64,000 nucleotides of DNA from [Clostridium] citroniae WAL-17108 (GCF_000233455.1 NZ_JH376422.1:182679-246678), one strand, 5' to 3'; counted from the first letter of the stretch, positions 25,641 through 33,765 are shown. Translations and numbers: made by a program. Notes: generated by a model from the sequence alone, not told the origin.

Positions 25641-26585
25641 TTAAATCCCCTTAAACTGCTTATTCTTATACTTCCGCACCCTTTCCTGCACCGCCTTCAG
25701 ATTCTTTGGCTCTGCATAAAATCCGCCCTCGGTATGCCCGATCTCTTCCAGGTGCTTTGCCCGGCCTGCCACTGTGGTGCGGTCCTTCAGATATCCGTCT
25801 TTTTGGATGACAAATCTCCATTTTCCATCCCCTGTCCGTTCCAGATCTCCGCCCGCGCCGCAGACCTGACATTCCACGGGATAATGCAGCCCGTCCCACT
25901 GGGGTTCTCCCAGCACCAGGGCATTGGAGTGACAATTTGGACACCAGCCCATATCCTCATCTCCCAGCCATCCGCGCTCCCCGGGAGGTGTTGCCGCTGC
26001 TTTCATGATATGTTCTCCCATCTTTCTCGCACGGGCCATGAGAGCGTCATCCAACAGGCACTGGGCACGGCCCGGAACCCGCGTTGCCAGTATCATATCC
26101 ACCACCTTCATATCCGTGGTGAACATGGTGGCCTGCATGGCTTCCAGAGCCATGGACTGCCATGCCCTGGTGGAACCGCCCGCACAGATCAGCCCCGCAA
26201 CCCGGTCCTTATGGTCAATTGCACCAATGGTCTCCAAAAATGCCGTCTCATAGCTCAAACTTCTCTGGGCAAATATAAGATACTCCGCATTGGGCATCAG
26301 ATCGTAGGTGGGCGCTGAAAAGATCACCGCGTCCTGGTCCAGCATCACTTCCATGATCTTCTTTTTATCATCCTTTTCATCCAGCACACAGCCTGTATGC
26401 TTTCCCTGTGCCATGCCTCTTGTGCACGAGGTACAGCCCGTGCAGCTCTCGATGTGATAATCCTTTAAATTGATCATTGTCACATCCGCACCGGCCTCCT
26501 CGCAGTACATAAGCGCCTCCTTTAACAGAATCTCACTGTTGCTGTCCTTTCTGCCTGCTGTAATCCCCATTACTTTAACTGCCAT
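25641..26585 (-). CDS. Flavodoxin-like NAD(P)H FMN reductase with zinc-ribbon tail
   Basis: A 314-residue protein. Residues 1-190 form a flavodoxin-like FMN reductase (VMGITAGRKDSNSEILLKEAL; flavin loop FSAPTYDLMPNAE) with a Cys-rich CTGCTSCTRG insertion common to iron-sulfur flavoproteins. A C-terminal extension carries a zinc ribbon (CPNC and CQVCG). ATG 26585 is chosen because AGGAGG lies 9 nt upstream. It is divergent from the second CdaR/PucR gene and upstream of the ene-reductase operon; it probably supplies reduced flavin or electrons to that pathway. Confidence 0.82.
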   Translation of the reverse strand: MAVKVMGITAGRKDSNSEILLKEALMYCEEAGADVTMINLKDYHIESCTGCTSCTRGMAQGKHTGCVLDEKDDKKKIMEVMLDQDAVIFSAPTYDLMPNAEYLIFAQRSLSYETAFLETIGAIDHKDRVAGLICAGGSTRAWQSMALEAMQATMFTTDMKVVDMILATRVPGRAQCLLDDALMARARKMGEHIMKAAATPPGERGWLGDEDMGWCPNCHSNALVLGEPQWDGLHYPVECQVCGAGGDLERTGDGKWRFVIQKDGYLKDRTTVAGRAKHLEEIGHTEGGFYAEPKNLKAVQERVRKYKNKQFKGI

Positions 26586-26657
26586 CTCTTTTCCTCCTGG
26601 ACATTTGTATGTACTCTCGGAGATTCCTCCTGTACACTTGTCTGAATCGACTTTTGA

Positions 26658-26686
26658 TTGAAACAGATTCCCGAATCTGTTATACT
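26658..26686 (+). promoter_or_regulatory. Sigma-70 promoter with operator in its spacer
   Basis: TTGAAA (26658-26663), a 17-bp spacer and TATACT (26681-26686) face the CdaR/PucR gene at 26794. The dyad AACAGATTC-CC-GAATCTGTT (26662-26681, 9-bp arms) fills the spacer, a position where a bound repressor would block polymerase. Confidence 0.65.
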
Positions 26687-26793
26687 TCATATAAAATATA
26701 TCAGTTATTTTTTTAACAGGCACCCGTTTCAAGTCGGATCTTATCCGCATTTTCGTGTTACTTTTCGTACATTTGTCTGACAGGAGGCTGTAC

Positions 26794-28368
26794 ATGGCAT
26801 ATTTGGAAACGATCGTCCGTCATCTGGAGGAGATATTTGATATTAAAATAGAAGGGCAGTGGAATGGGCGGACCAGGATTGAGGGGATCCGCTTTTTGGC
26901 CTGTGAGCAGGACCGGGCAGGGCAGGGACAGACATATATGGGACGGACATATGGGGGACAGGCACAGGACTTAGAGGGGCAGCTCCTTTATATCAGTGAT
27001 TCCAAGAACGAGCTCCCCGCCAGGCGCCCTCGGAACCTTTTGATGGTGGGGTTATGTGAGCCGCTGCCTGACCCTCACATTATCTATATCAGGGAACAGA
27101 TCGGCCTGGCCCAACTGTTTAATGCGGTCCAGGAAGTCATTTTCATGCACAATACACAAAAGCTGAAACAGGAGGAACTGTTCCGGTCGCTGCACAGCGG
27201 CCACGGGATCGAGGGGCTGGCCCATGTGGCCCACGCCTATCTGGGCAATCCTGTGACAATATGCGATACCAGTTTTTCAATCATTGCAGCCAGTCCCGTG
27301 GTGGAGGATGCTGATAATCTGGAGAAAAAACATGGACGCCTCTATCTGAAGGACGCCCTTTTTCAGAACATGGAGGACCGCAAAATCATCAGGCACATTT
27401 ATTCCTCCTCTGCGCCCTATGTCACAACCCTTGATGATTATCCATATAAATGGGTATTTGAGAGTATACGCATCCGGCATGCAGTGGTGGGATATGTCTG
27501 CGTCAGAGGGACAGTCCGTGAATTTACAGAAGATGATTTAGAATTGATCGATGTATTTTCCCAAATGCTTTCCATTGAAATGCAGAAGGACGCCGGTTAC
27601 CGCCATCCCACCGGCCTGAAATATGAATATTTCCTCACGGAGCTGCTGGAGGGGCATTTTGACCGCACGGAATACATAACCAGCCACCTGCTCCAGCTGG
27701 GACGCGTGCAGATGCCCTATTATACCATTCTGCTGCTGTCATTTACGGACCCGGACCACAAACCAAGTCAATATAAAGGCTATTTTGAACAATTGCTTGC
27801 CCTGCTGCCGAATTGTATGGTGGTGCTGTTTCACGGCTGCCTGACCGTGCTTTTGCCCGGCGATTCAGCGGAGCCCTTCAGCGAAACATGCAGGAGCCGT
27901 TTTGATGCCTTCTTACAGCTGAACCATATGCAGGCTTTTATCAGTTATCCCTATACCGACATTGCAAAAAGCAGCATCTACTACCAACAAGTAAAAGAGC
28001 TGTCTTTGCTATACGCAAAAACAGCCCGGCCGGATCACCCGTCCTTTGTTTACTATGAAACATATTTTATGGAGCACGGCTTCTATCAGTACCATGATAA
28101 GAACCTTCTAAGCGCTTCCGTCCATCCTGCCATTACCCGTATCATGGAATATGACAGGACCGCCAACACGGAATACGCCCGGACCCTGCGCGTATACCTT
28201 GCCCAGAACCGGAACGCCCTGTCCGCAGCCAGGGAGCTGCACATCCACAAAAGCACTTTCTTTTACCGCCTTGGGAAAATGTCGGACCTGTTTGGGATCG
28301 ATATGAATGACGGACTGGCCCTGTTTACCTATGAATACTCGTTCCGGGTGCTGGATTACCTGGGATAG
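26794..28368 (+). CDS. CdaR/PucR-family transcriptional regulator (second copy)
   Basis: A 524-residue regulator similar in build to the one at 17555: N-terminal purine-catabolism-like sensor (AYLGNPVTICDTSFSIIAASP), a central weak GGDEF-like region and the C-terminal helix-turn-helix LHIHKSTFFYRLGKMSDLF. It has a short Gln/Gly-rich insertion around residues 45-65 (GQGQTYMGRTYGGQAQ). Start ATG 26794 with AGGAGG. Divergent from the FMN reductase; its promoter holds a long dyad, so autoregulation is likely. Confidence 0.9.
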   Translation: MAYLETIVRHLEEIFDIKIEGQWNGRTRIEGIRFLACEQDRAGQGQTYMGRTYGGQAQDLEGQLLYISDSKNELPARRPRNLLMVGLCEPLPDPHIIYIREQIGLAQLFNAVQEVIFMHNTQKLKQEELFRSLHSGHGIEGLAHVAHAYLGNPVTICDTSFSIIAASPVVEDADNLEKKHGRLYLKDALFQNMEDRKIIRHIYSSSAPYVTTLDDYPYKWVFESIRIRHAVVGYVCVRGTVREFTEDDLELIDVFSQMLSIEMQKDAGYRHPTGLKYEYFLTELLEGHFDRTEYITSHLLQLGRVQMPYYTILLLSFTDPDHKPSQYKGYFEQLLALLPNCMVVLFHGCLTVLLPGDSAEPFSETCRSRFDAFLQLNHMQAFISYPYTDIAKSSIYYQQVKELSLLYAKTARPDHPSFVYYETYFMEHGFYQYHDKNLLSASVHPAITRIMEYDRTANTEYARTLRVYLAQNRNALSAARELHIHKSTFFYRLGKMSDLFGIDMNDGLALFTYEYSFRVLDYLG

Positions 28369-28494
28369 GCCCTTATATGAGATTTGCTTTTTCACAAAAC
28401 ATCCGCATTTCTTTTACTATCTACAACACCGCAAACAGTCTTTTTGCCAAAGATTTAAGAAAATTTAAGAAAAATATTTTTCATTTCATAAAAT

Positions 28495-28542
28495 CAGCGC
28501 ATCTATACACAACCGAAAATCCGGCTGAATATAAATGCGCTG
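28495..28542. repeat. Inverted repeat between convergent genes
   Basis: CAGCGCAT (28495-28502) and ATGCGCTG (28535-28542) are perfect 8-bp arms around a 32-nt loop, in the gap between the CdaR/PucR and LysR gene ends. It may act as a terminator or mark a segment boundary; no T-run is obvious. Confidence 0.35.
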
Positions 28543-28566
28543 TTTCATACTTTCAATATAGGATTT

Positions 28567-29433
28567 TTAACGGTATTGAAGATACTCCAAGAACCGTTTG
28601 ACTGCGAGTGAAGCTGTCTTTTTACTCCGCAGGGCAATTCCGATTTTTCGATATGCGGGTACATCTAATTCCTTTGCCACAATCCGGTATGGAACGCGCT
28701 TCAAAATCAATTCCGGCAAAATGCTGATACCAAGACCGCTTTCCACCATTGACATAATCGCGTAATCGTCCCATGTTGTAAAATGTACGTTGGGCGTCAG
28801 GTTACAGCGTTCAAATATTTCCGACACTTCCGTTTTTGCGCCTTTCTCCAAGAGCATGAATGGCTCGTTGCAAAGAGCCGCCACAGGGACTTTTTCAAGC
28901 TGCGCCAGAGCATGATTTTCCGGCAAAATGACAAGCAGCCTGTCCTGTTCTAAAAAAACGGTTTCAAAGTCAGAATAAGTCGGTAATCGCAGGAAGCCGC
29001 AATCCACGCGCCCCTCTGAAATCCATTCCTCAATCTCTGTATAATCTCCAAGCAGTAATTCATAATCAATGCCCGGATAGGCCTTTTGAAATTCCCTGAT
29101 AATATTCGGGAGCCAGTGCGTTGCTACGCTGGAAAATGTGCCGATACGGATAAGCCCCGATTGCAGCCCGTTCAGTTCGTCCACTTCCATTTGCAGCTTT
29201 TCATATTCCATGCAGACACTCTTTGCATGAGGAAGCAACTTCATTCCATCGCTTGTCAGCTTTACGCCGGATTTCCCCCTTTCCAATAAGACAACTTTCC
29301 ATTCCTTTTCCAAGTCGTTTATCATACGGCTAATACCAGATTGAGAGTAATTCAGTATTTCTGCGGCTTTTGTGAAGCTGCCATACTCGACCGTCTTGAC
29401 AAACGCCATATATTTTTGAATATTCATGTCCAT
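28567..29433 (-). CDS. LysR-family transcriptional regulator
   Basis: A 288-residue LysR protein with N-terminal HTH (GSFTKAAEILNYSQSGISRMINDLEKEW) and an effector domain (SGLIRIGTFSSVATHWLP). Start ATG 29433 is preferred because AGGGTG is 5 nt upstream; an in-frame ATG six codons earlier has no better site. Divergent from the YbaK-like/proB pair, with a strong dyad in the gap, so it likely regulates that pair and itself. Confidence 0.92.
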   Translation of the reverse strand: MDMNIQKYMAFVKTVEYGSFTKAAEILNYSQSGISRMINDLEKEWKVVLLERGKSGVKLTSDGMKLLPHAKSVCMEYEKLQMEVDELNGLQSGLIRIGTFSSVATHWLPNIIREFQKAYPGIDYELLLGDYTEIEEWISEGRVDCGFLRLPTYSDFETVFLEQDRLLVILPENHALAQLEKVPVAALCNEPFMLLEKGAKTEVSEIFERCNLTPNVHFTTWDDYAIMSMVESGLGISILPELILKRVPYRIVAKELDVPAYRKIGIALRSKKTASLAVKRFLEYLQYR

Positions 29434-29461
29434 GTTGTCACCCTGTTCCATTCATCTGATT

Positions 29462-29482
29462 TTATCATACATCCTATGATAA
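29462..29482. promoter_or_regulatory. LysR-type dyad in divergent promoter
   Basis: TTATCATA-CATCC-TATGATAA: perfect 8-bp arms, containing the T-N11-A layout of LysR boxes. It lies 29 bp before the LysR start and 73 bp before the YbaK-like start. Confidence 0.65.
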
Positions 29483-29555
29483 ACATTCGTTTTTGTAATT
29501 ACATGGAACATGGTAAACTGAATACGCAAAAAAGTCAAGCGGGAGTGTGACCACA

Positions 29556-30095
29556 ATGTTTTATGTAAGTGAAATTCAGACCGAAGCCCCCTGTCGCTTT
29601 CAGACGCAGCTTCAGGAAAAAGTTTATGAGGCGTTAGAAAAACTGCAAATTCCTTTCCAGCGTGTCGATACCGATGAAGCGATTACTATGGAGGATTGCG
29701 TTGCCATTGATGAAAAACTGGATATGAACATGGTAAAAACCTTGTTCCTCTGCAATCGGCAGCAGACAGATTTTTATTTGTTTATTACCATCGGCAATAA
29801 GCCGTTCCGTTCTAAGGATTTTAGCAATGCGTTAGGCGTAGCCCGCGTTTCCTTTGCTCCCGCAGAGCAAATGGAAAGCATACTCGGTACAAAAACCGGC
29901 GCGGCGACTGTTTTCAGCAGCCTGTTAGATACAGAGAACAAAGTACGGATTGTTTTTGACAAAGAAGTGCTTGCCGGGAAATGGTATGGGTGCAGCGATG
30001 GGACAACAACGGGATATATGAAAGTGCAGACAGAGGATATTTGCAAAAAAATCCTACCGTATACCAATCATATATTCTCCGTCATTGAGGTGTAA
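29556..30095 (+). CDS. YbaK/ProX-type aminoacyl-tRNA deacylase domain protein
   Basis: A 179-residue protein of the YbaK/prolyl-tRNA-editing fold, which hydrolyses mischarged tRNA in trans. It has the family core (VKTLFLCNRQQTDFYLFITIG, RVSFAPAEQMESILGTKTGAATVFSSL). Start ATG 29556 fits the GGGAG site; an upstream GTG is too close to it. One base separates its stop from the glutamate 5-kinase start. Coupling to proline synthesis suggests a proline-related editing role, inferred from the neighbour. Confidence 0.85.
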   Translation: MFYVSEIQTEAPCRFQTQLQEKVYEALEKLQIPFQRVDTDEAITMEDCVAIDEKLDMNMVKTLFLCNRQQTDFYLFITIGNKPFRSKDFSNALGVARVSFAPAEQMESILGTKTGAATVFSSLLDTENKVRIVFDKEVLAGKWYGCSDGTTTGYMKVQTEDICKKILPYTNHIFSVIEV

Positions 30096-30096
30096 T

Positions 30097-30897
30097 ATGG
30101 GACTTTATCAAAATCGGATTGTTGTAAAAGTAGGTACTTCCACCCTTACAAATGAAATGGGAAAAAGCGACCTGCGCTCTTTTGACCGTCTTGCGTGTGT
30201 CCTGTCCGATATTCAGAATATGGGTTATGAAGTGATTTTGGTGTCGTCCGGCGCGATTGCCGTTGGAACAAATAAGCTGAACATGAGAGAACGTCCTTCC
30301 AGTATGCGGATGAAACAGGCGGCGGCAGCGGTAGGGCAATGCAGTATGATGTTTCTGTACGATAAGTTTTTCAATGACTATGACAAGACAATCGCCCAAA
30401 TCCTGCTGAACGCGGAGGATATGGAGCTGAAAGAAAAGAAAGAAAATCTGATAAATACGTTCAATGCCCTGTTGGAAATGGGTATTATCCCCATAGTGAA
30501 TGAAAACGACTCCGTCAGCTATACGGAAATAGAATCGGAGGACAGGCTGTTTGGAGATAACGATATGCTTTCCGCTCTTGTTGCGGTTCTGTGCAGAGCG
30601 AATCAGTTGGTTATTTTGTCTGATATAAACGGGCTGTATGACGCGGATCCGCGGCTGTATCCAAATGCACGGCTCATAAGCCGGATAGAGGAAATTGACG
30701 AAACAGTATACGCCCTTGCAGGCGGCGCAGGTTCAAGACGGGGAACAGGCGGTATGAAAACAAAACTCCGAGCCGCGGCGTTAGCCACTGCACAGGGGGG
30801 AGACACCGTAATTACAAATGGAAAAGCACCGGAAGCCTTGTATGAAATCGTAAAAGGTAACAAAGCAGGCACTTTATTTGTGAGAAAAATGTTCTGA
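30097..30897 (+). CDS. proB: Glutamate 5-kinase, short form
   Basis: A 266-residue amino-acid kinase that phosphorylates glutamate, the first step of proline synthesis. Motifs: KVGTSTLTN, VLVSSGAIAVG-like loop (LVSSGAIAVGTNKL), ENDSVSYTEI and ILSDINGLYDADPR, ending in the GTGGMKTKL loop. The C-terminal PUA domain of the E. coli enzyme is absent, as in many Firmicutes. proA is not in the window, unusual because proB and proA are normally adjacent. Confidence 0.93.
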   Translation: MGLYQNRIVVKVGTSTLTNEMGKSDLRSFDRLACVLSDIQNMGYEVILVSSGAIAVGTNKLNMRERPSSMRMKQAAAAVGQCSMMFLYDKFFNDYDKTIAQILLNAEDMELKEKKENLINTFNALLEMGIIPIVNENDSVSYTEIESEDRLFGDNDMLSALVAVLCRANQLVILSDINGLYDADPRLYPNARLISRIEEIDETVYALAGGAGSRRGTGGMKTKLRAAALATAQGGDTVITNGKAPEALYEIVKGNKAGTLFVRKMF

Positions 30898-30959
30898 AAT
30901 AGCACCGTACACAGCAATAAAGCCGCTGTTTTTAGGCTATATGCAGACAGCAGCAATGA

Positions 30960-31003
30960 ACGGCGGTTTTGAACAGTAAAATCAAAGCCGCCGTTTTCCT
31001 TTT
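30960..31003 (+). terminator. Rho-independent terminator after proB
   Basis: ACGGCGGTTTTG (30960-30971) pairs with CAAAGCCGCCGT (30983-30994) with a single G-T pair, followed by TTTTCCTTTT. It ends the YbaK-like/proB operon. Confidence 0.8.
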
Positions 31004-31101
31004 GAAAAAATAGATTTTCGGAGGGTATATGAAAGTCGTCCATTTTTAAGGATATGACGGTATCGGGGAGGTATCGTCATGTTCTTTTTTCATGTGCATA
31101 A

Positions 31102-31293
31102 TGGCAGCTTGCTAAAAAAATCTCATTTCAAACAGCACGTCAGTTTGCCAACAAATATGAACTGTATGCTCATTTAGTATGTCTTGACATGGAGCATATC
31201 GAATATGCTTTTAATGCCTTTTGCCTCCTGTTTCTCAACACTCTGCCTACACTGGCACGGACTTTTGGGGCGGAAGCATATCGATCAAAATAA
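31102..31293 (+). pseudogene. Coding-like remnant without start, unidentified
   Basis: The 407-bp gap after proB holds a 63-codon plus-strand frame running between two TAA stops that reads like protein (SFQTARQFANKYELYAHLVC and FCLLFLNTLPTLARTFGAEA). The only ATG in it is at codon 30 and has no ribosome site. A second small frame at 31079-31177 (32 codons, GGGGAGG upstream) overlaps it. I recognise neither; decay of a former gene or chance are both possible. Confidence 0.25.
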
Positions 31294-31304
31294 GGGACCT
31301 CCTA

Positions 31305-32105
31305 TTAATACCAGTCATGTTTTTCGCCCCGGTCCAGGGCATTGATCTGCTCCATCTCCTCCCTTGTCAGTTCAAAGTCAAACAGGGAAATGTTCTCACG
31401 GATATGCTCCGGGTTGCTGGAACCGGGAATTACCACAACGCCCTTTTGCAGATTCCATCGCAGAATCACCTGTGCCGCGGAGCGTCCGTGAGCCCGGGCA
31501 ATGGAAACAATGGCTTCATCATTCAAAAGTTCCCGGGTGTGCCCCCTGCCTCCCAAAGGGTACCAGCCCTCCATCACAATTCCCAGACCGTGCATATAGC
31601 CGATAACTTCGCTTTCCTGATAATAGGGATGGATTTCATTTTGGACCACCGCCGGGGGAATGGCCACCTGGGGAAGAAAAGTATCTATCTCCTCAATATA
31701 CCAGTTAGAAAGACCGATGGAACGGATTTTTCCATCTGCCACCGCCTGCTCCATGGCTTTGTACGCCTGCACATCACCAGAACCCGGATGATGGAGCAGC
31801 ATCAGGTCAATATACTCCACTCCCAGGGCTTCCAATGCCTCGTCTATGGCCTCCGCTGCATAGGCAAACTGTGTGGGATACAGCTTTGTGGTAAGAAAGA
31901 TCTCTTCCCTTGGCACGCCGGACTGCCGGATTCCCCGGCCAACTGCCGTTTCATTGTGGTACATATAAGCAGTATCGATCAGCCGCACTCCGCTGTCCAG
32001 TGCTGATACAATGGAATTTACACATTCATCATCCAAGAGACTGTATGTACCGATTCCAGCAATGGGCATTTCATAACCACTGTTCAGCCTGACCGTGGGA
32101 GCCAT
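31305..32105 (-). CDS. Aldo/keto reductase catalytic region
   Basis: A 266-residue NADPH-dependent carbonyl reductase. It has the family signature around the catalytic tetrad (D and Y in SGVRLIDTAYMYHNE, K in FLTTKLYP, H in DLMLLHHPG) and the C-terminal cofactor site VIPGSSNPEHI. An ATG at 32105 with GGGGA 7 nt upstream begins where soluble members begin. However, the frame continues open upstream into a lipoprotein-like leader that is out of frame with its own ATG (see 32106-32307). The present product is either a cytosolic enzyme from the inner ATG or a disrupted exported one. Confidence 0.85.
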   Translation of the reverse strand: MAPTVRLNSGYEMPIAGIGTYSLLDDECVNSIVSALDSGVRLIDTAYMYHNETAVGRGIRQSGVPREEIFLTTKLYPTQFAYAAEAIDEALEALGVEYIDLMLLHHPGSGDVQAYKAMEQAVADGKIRSIGLSNWYIEEIDTFLPQVAIPPAVVQNEIHPYYQESEVIGYMHGLGIVMEGWYPLGGRGHTRELLNDEAIVSIARAHGRSAAQVILRWNLQKGVVVIPGSSNPEHIRENISLFDFELTREEMEQINALDRGEKHDWY

Positions 32106-32307
32106 ACCATTTTCCCCGGCAGGCAGATCAAAGACAGCTGCATCTGCCGTGGCTTCAGACGTCTGGTCTGCGGTCTGAACCGCAGACCGGAAGGAGGTTT
32201 CGTTGGCCGGCGGATTTAAAGAAGTTCCGCCTGACTGCGGATTTGGTGAAATTCCACTGCCGCAGAGAAAAAGCAGCCACCGGTATTAATATATATGTTA
32301 TTTTCAT
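32106..32307 (-). pseudogene. Frameshifted lipoprotein leader of the aldo/keto reductase
   Basis: An ATG at 32307 overlaps the hydrolase stop as ATGA and has GGGGAG 8 nt upstream. It starts a hydrophobic segment (MKITYILIPVAAF) but this frame hits TGA after about 50 codons. In the reductase frame the same DNA reads LLFLCGSGIS, a lipobox, then a Ser/Thr/Pro/Ala linker leading into the enzyme, but lacks a start codon. One surplus base, most simply in the five-T run (plus-strand A-run at 32268-32272), explains both. Seen directly; ancestral function inferred. Confidence 0.7.
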
Positions 32308-33278
32308 TGTGATCTCCCCTGGCACAAATTTTCCGTAAAAAAGCTTTCGATCTTATGAAATGGGATCTTATCTTTCCTGTCATACAGGTCTGTGTGGACT
32401 GTATCGGGCAGGATCAAAAGCTCCTTGTTACCGCCTGTCAGCTTTGAAAAGGCATCCCGGCTGAAATAGCAGGAGTGTGCCTTCTCGCCATGGATCATCA
32501 GCACCGCGCTGCGGATCTCCTCACTATACTGTAAGATCGGCATATTGATAAAGGACAGAGAGGACGTCTTATTCCAGCCCTCATTGGAGTTCAGGGAACG
32601 CTCCGTATACCCGCGCTCCGTCTTGTAATAATCGTAATAATCCTTCACAAAAAAGGGGGCGTCATCGGGAAGCGGGTCAGCTACACCCCCGGCCCTGGCA
32701 AAGGTACCGGACTTAAAATCCTCTGTGCGCTGGGCGTTCAGAGTTTTCTTCATCTCATAGCGTGTCTGGGCACTGTCATCCTGATCAAAGTAGCCCTTTG
32801 CATTAACACGGGTCATATCATACATAGTGGACGTAACCGTTGCTTTGATACGGGTATCCATGGCCGCTGCGTTTAAAGCCATTCCACCGAAGCCGCAGAT
32901 TCCTATGGCGCCGATCCTCTCGGGATCTACCATATCCATATTGGAAAGAACGTCCACCGCGGCAGAGAAATCCTCCGTGTTGATGTCCGGTGAAGCCACG
33001 TTCCTCGCCTCTCCCCCGCTTTCTCCAATAAAAGACGGGTCAAAAGCCAAGGCCGCAAAACCTCTGGACGCCATCTCATCTGCGTACAACCCTGACGCCT
33101 GCTCCTTCACCGCGCCAAAGGGACCGCACACAGCGATTGCAGCCAGCCTGTCTTTAGCGCCCTTTGGCACGTAAAGATCTCCGGCCAGTTCAATGCCGTA
33201 ACGGTTTCTGAAATATACCTTTGTTCTGGTGACATTTTCACTGAGTTTAAATGAATATCCTTCAAAAGCTGCTTTCAT
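32304..33278 (-). CDS. Alpha/beta hydrolase (dienelactone-hydrolase/DUF1100-like)
   Basis: A 324-residue serine hydrolase of the type often paired with aldo/keto reductases in Firmicutes. It shows ELAGDLYVPKGAKDRLAAIAV, the nucleophile-elbow variant GICGFGGMAL (Cys in place of Ser in GxSxG) and a late LPDTVHTDLYD that would carry the catalytic His. No signal peptide. AGGAGG precedes the ATG; its stop overlaps the start of the reductase leader. Cys at the nucleophile position suggests dienelactone-hydrolase-like chemistry; substrate unknown. Confidence 0.82.
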   Translation of the reverse strand: MKAAFEGYSFKLSENVTRTKVYFRNRYGIELAGDLYVPKGAKDRLAAIAVCGPFGAVKEQASGLYADEMASRGFAALAFDPSFIGESGGEARNVASPDINTEDFSAAVDVLSNMDMVDPERIGAIGICGFGGMALNAAAMDTRIKATVTSTMYDMTRVNAKGYFDQDDSAQTRYEMKKTLNAQRTEDFKSGTFARAGGVADPLPDDAPFFVKDYYDYYKTERGYTERSLNSNEGWNKTSSLSFINMPILQYSEEIRSAVLMIHGEKAHSCYFSRDAFSKLTGGNKELLILPDTVHTDLYDRKDKIPFHKIESFFTENLCQGRSQ

Positions 33279-33299
33279 GGGAATCCTCCTCCATCATCC

Positions 33300-33536
33300 T
33301 TAAAATACATTTCCGCGTTTGATCTGGTAGACCAGAAAATCCAGACAATCTATCTGTCTCTGGCTTTGGTGGACTGTATCCAGCAAAGCATCCTTTTGCT
33401 GCGCGAGTATCCGCAGCAACTGGGCCTGCCGCCCTTCTTCCACTAAGCACAGGCAGGCCCAAACTGTCTGGGAATCAAAACCTGCATCCACCAGGTTTTG
33501 TATCAAAATCCCCTGCTTATCTGATGCTTTTGCCAT
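33300..33536 (-). CDS. Small helical protein, unknown
   Basis: A 78-residue, mostly helical protein (GILIQNLVDAGFDSQTVWAC, later QRQIDCLDFLVYQIKRG). I know this as a small uncharacterised Lachnospiraceae type found beside reductases and regulators. ATG 33536 is supported by AGGAGG. It is the first gene of the hydrolase/reductase operon (21 bp gap) and is divergent from the LysR gene. Function unknown; a small regulatory partner is possible. Confidence 0.75.
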   Translation of the reverse strand: MAKASDKQGILIQNLVDAGFDSQTVWACLCLVEEGRQAQLLRILAQQKDALLDTVHQSQRQIDCLDFLVYQIKRGNVF

Positions 33537-33605
33537 ATAAGTCCCCTCCTGATTCAGATTATACGATCTCCTCTCGGAAATAGCCAATACTTGTTTTCTA
33601 TAACT

Positions 33606-33642
33606 AGATATTCTTGAAATAAATATCTTGGCAGTGTATACT
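33606..33642 (+). promoter_or_regulatory. Sigma-70 promoter overlapped by LysR-type dyad
   Basis: TTGAAA (33614-33619), 17-bp spacer, TATACT (33637-33642) drive the LysR gene. The dyad AGATATT-N9-AATATCT (33606-33612 and 33622-33628) covers the -35 box, a layout typical of LysR autorepression. Confidence 0.65.
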
Positions 33643-33654
33643 ATAACCTATACC

Positions 33655-33732
33655 GGAACTTTTATTGGAACTTTTATTGGAACTTATATTGGAACTTATA
33701 TTGGAACTTATACTGGAATTTTTATCGGAATC
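33655..33732 (+). repeat. 12-bp tandem repeat in LysR mRNA leader
   Basis: Six full units and a half unit of GGAACTTTTATT / GGAACTTATATT run head to tail between the predicted transcription start and the ribosome site of the LysR gene. Units 1-2 and 3-4 are identical pairs. It is not needed for coding and could vary in copy number. Confidence 0.85.
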
Positions 33733-33765
33733 GGAAGATTGAATGAACAGAATGGAGGTATTGTC

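Noticed and set aside
33628..33765. N-terminal extension of the LysR protein with repeated T-F-I-G units
   Set aside because: It is the 12-bp leader repeat read as codons; the AATGGAGG site and LysR family start place initiation at 33766.
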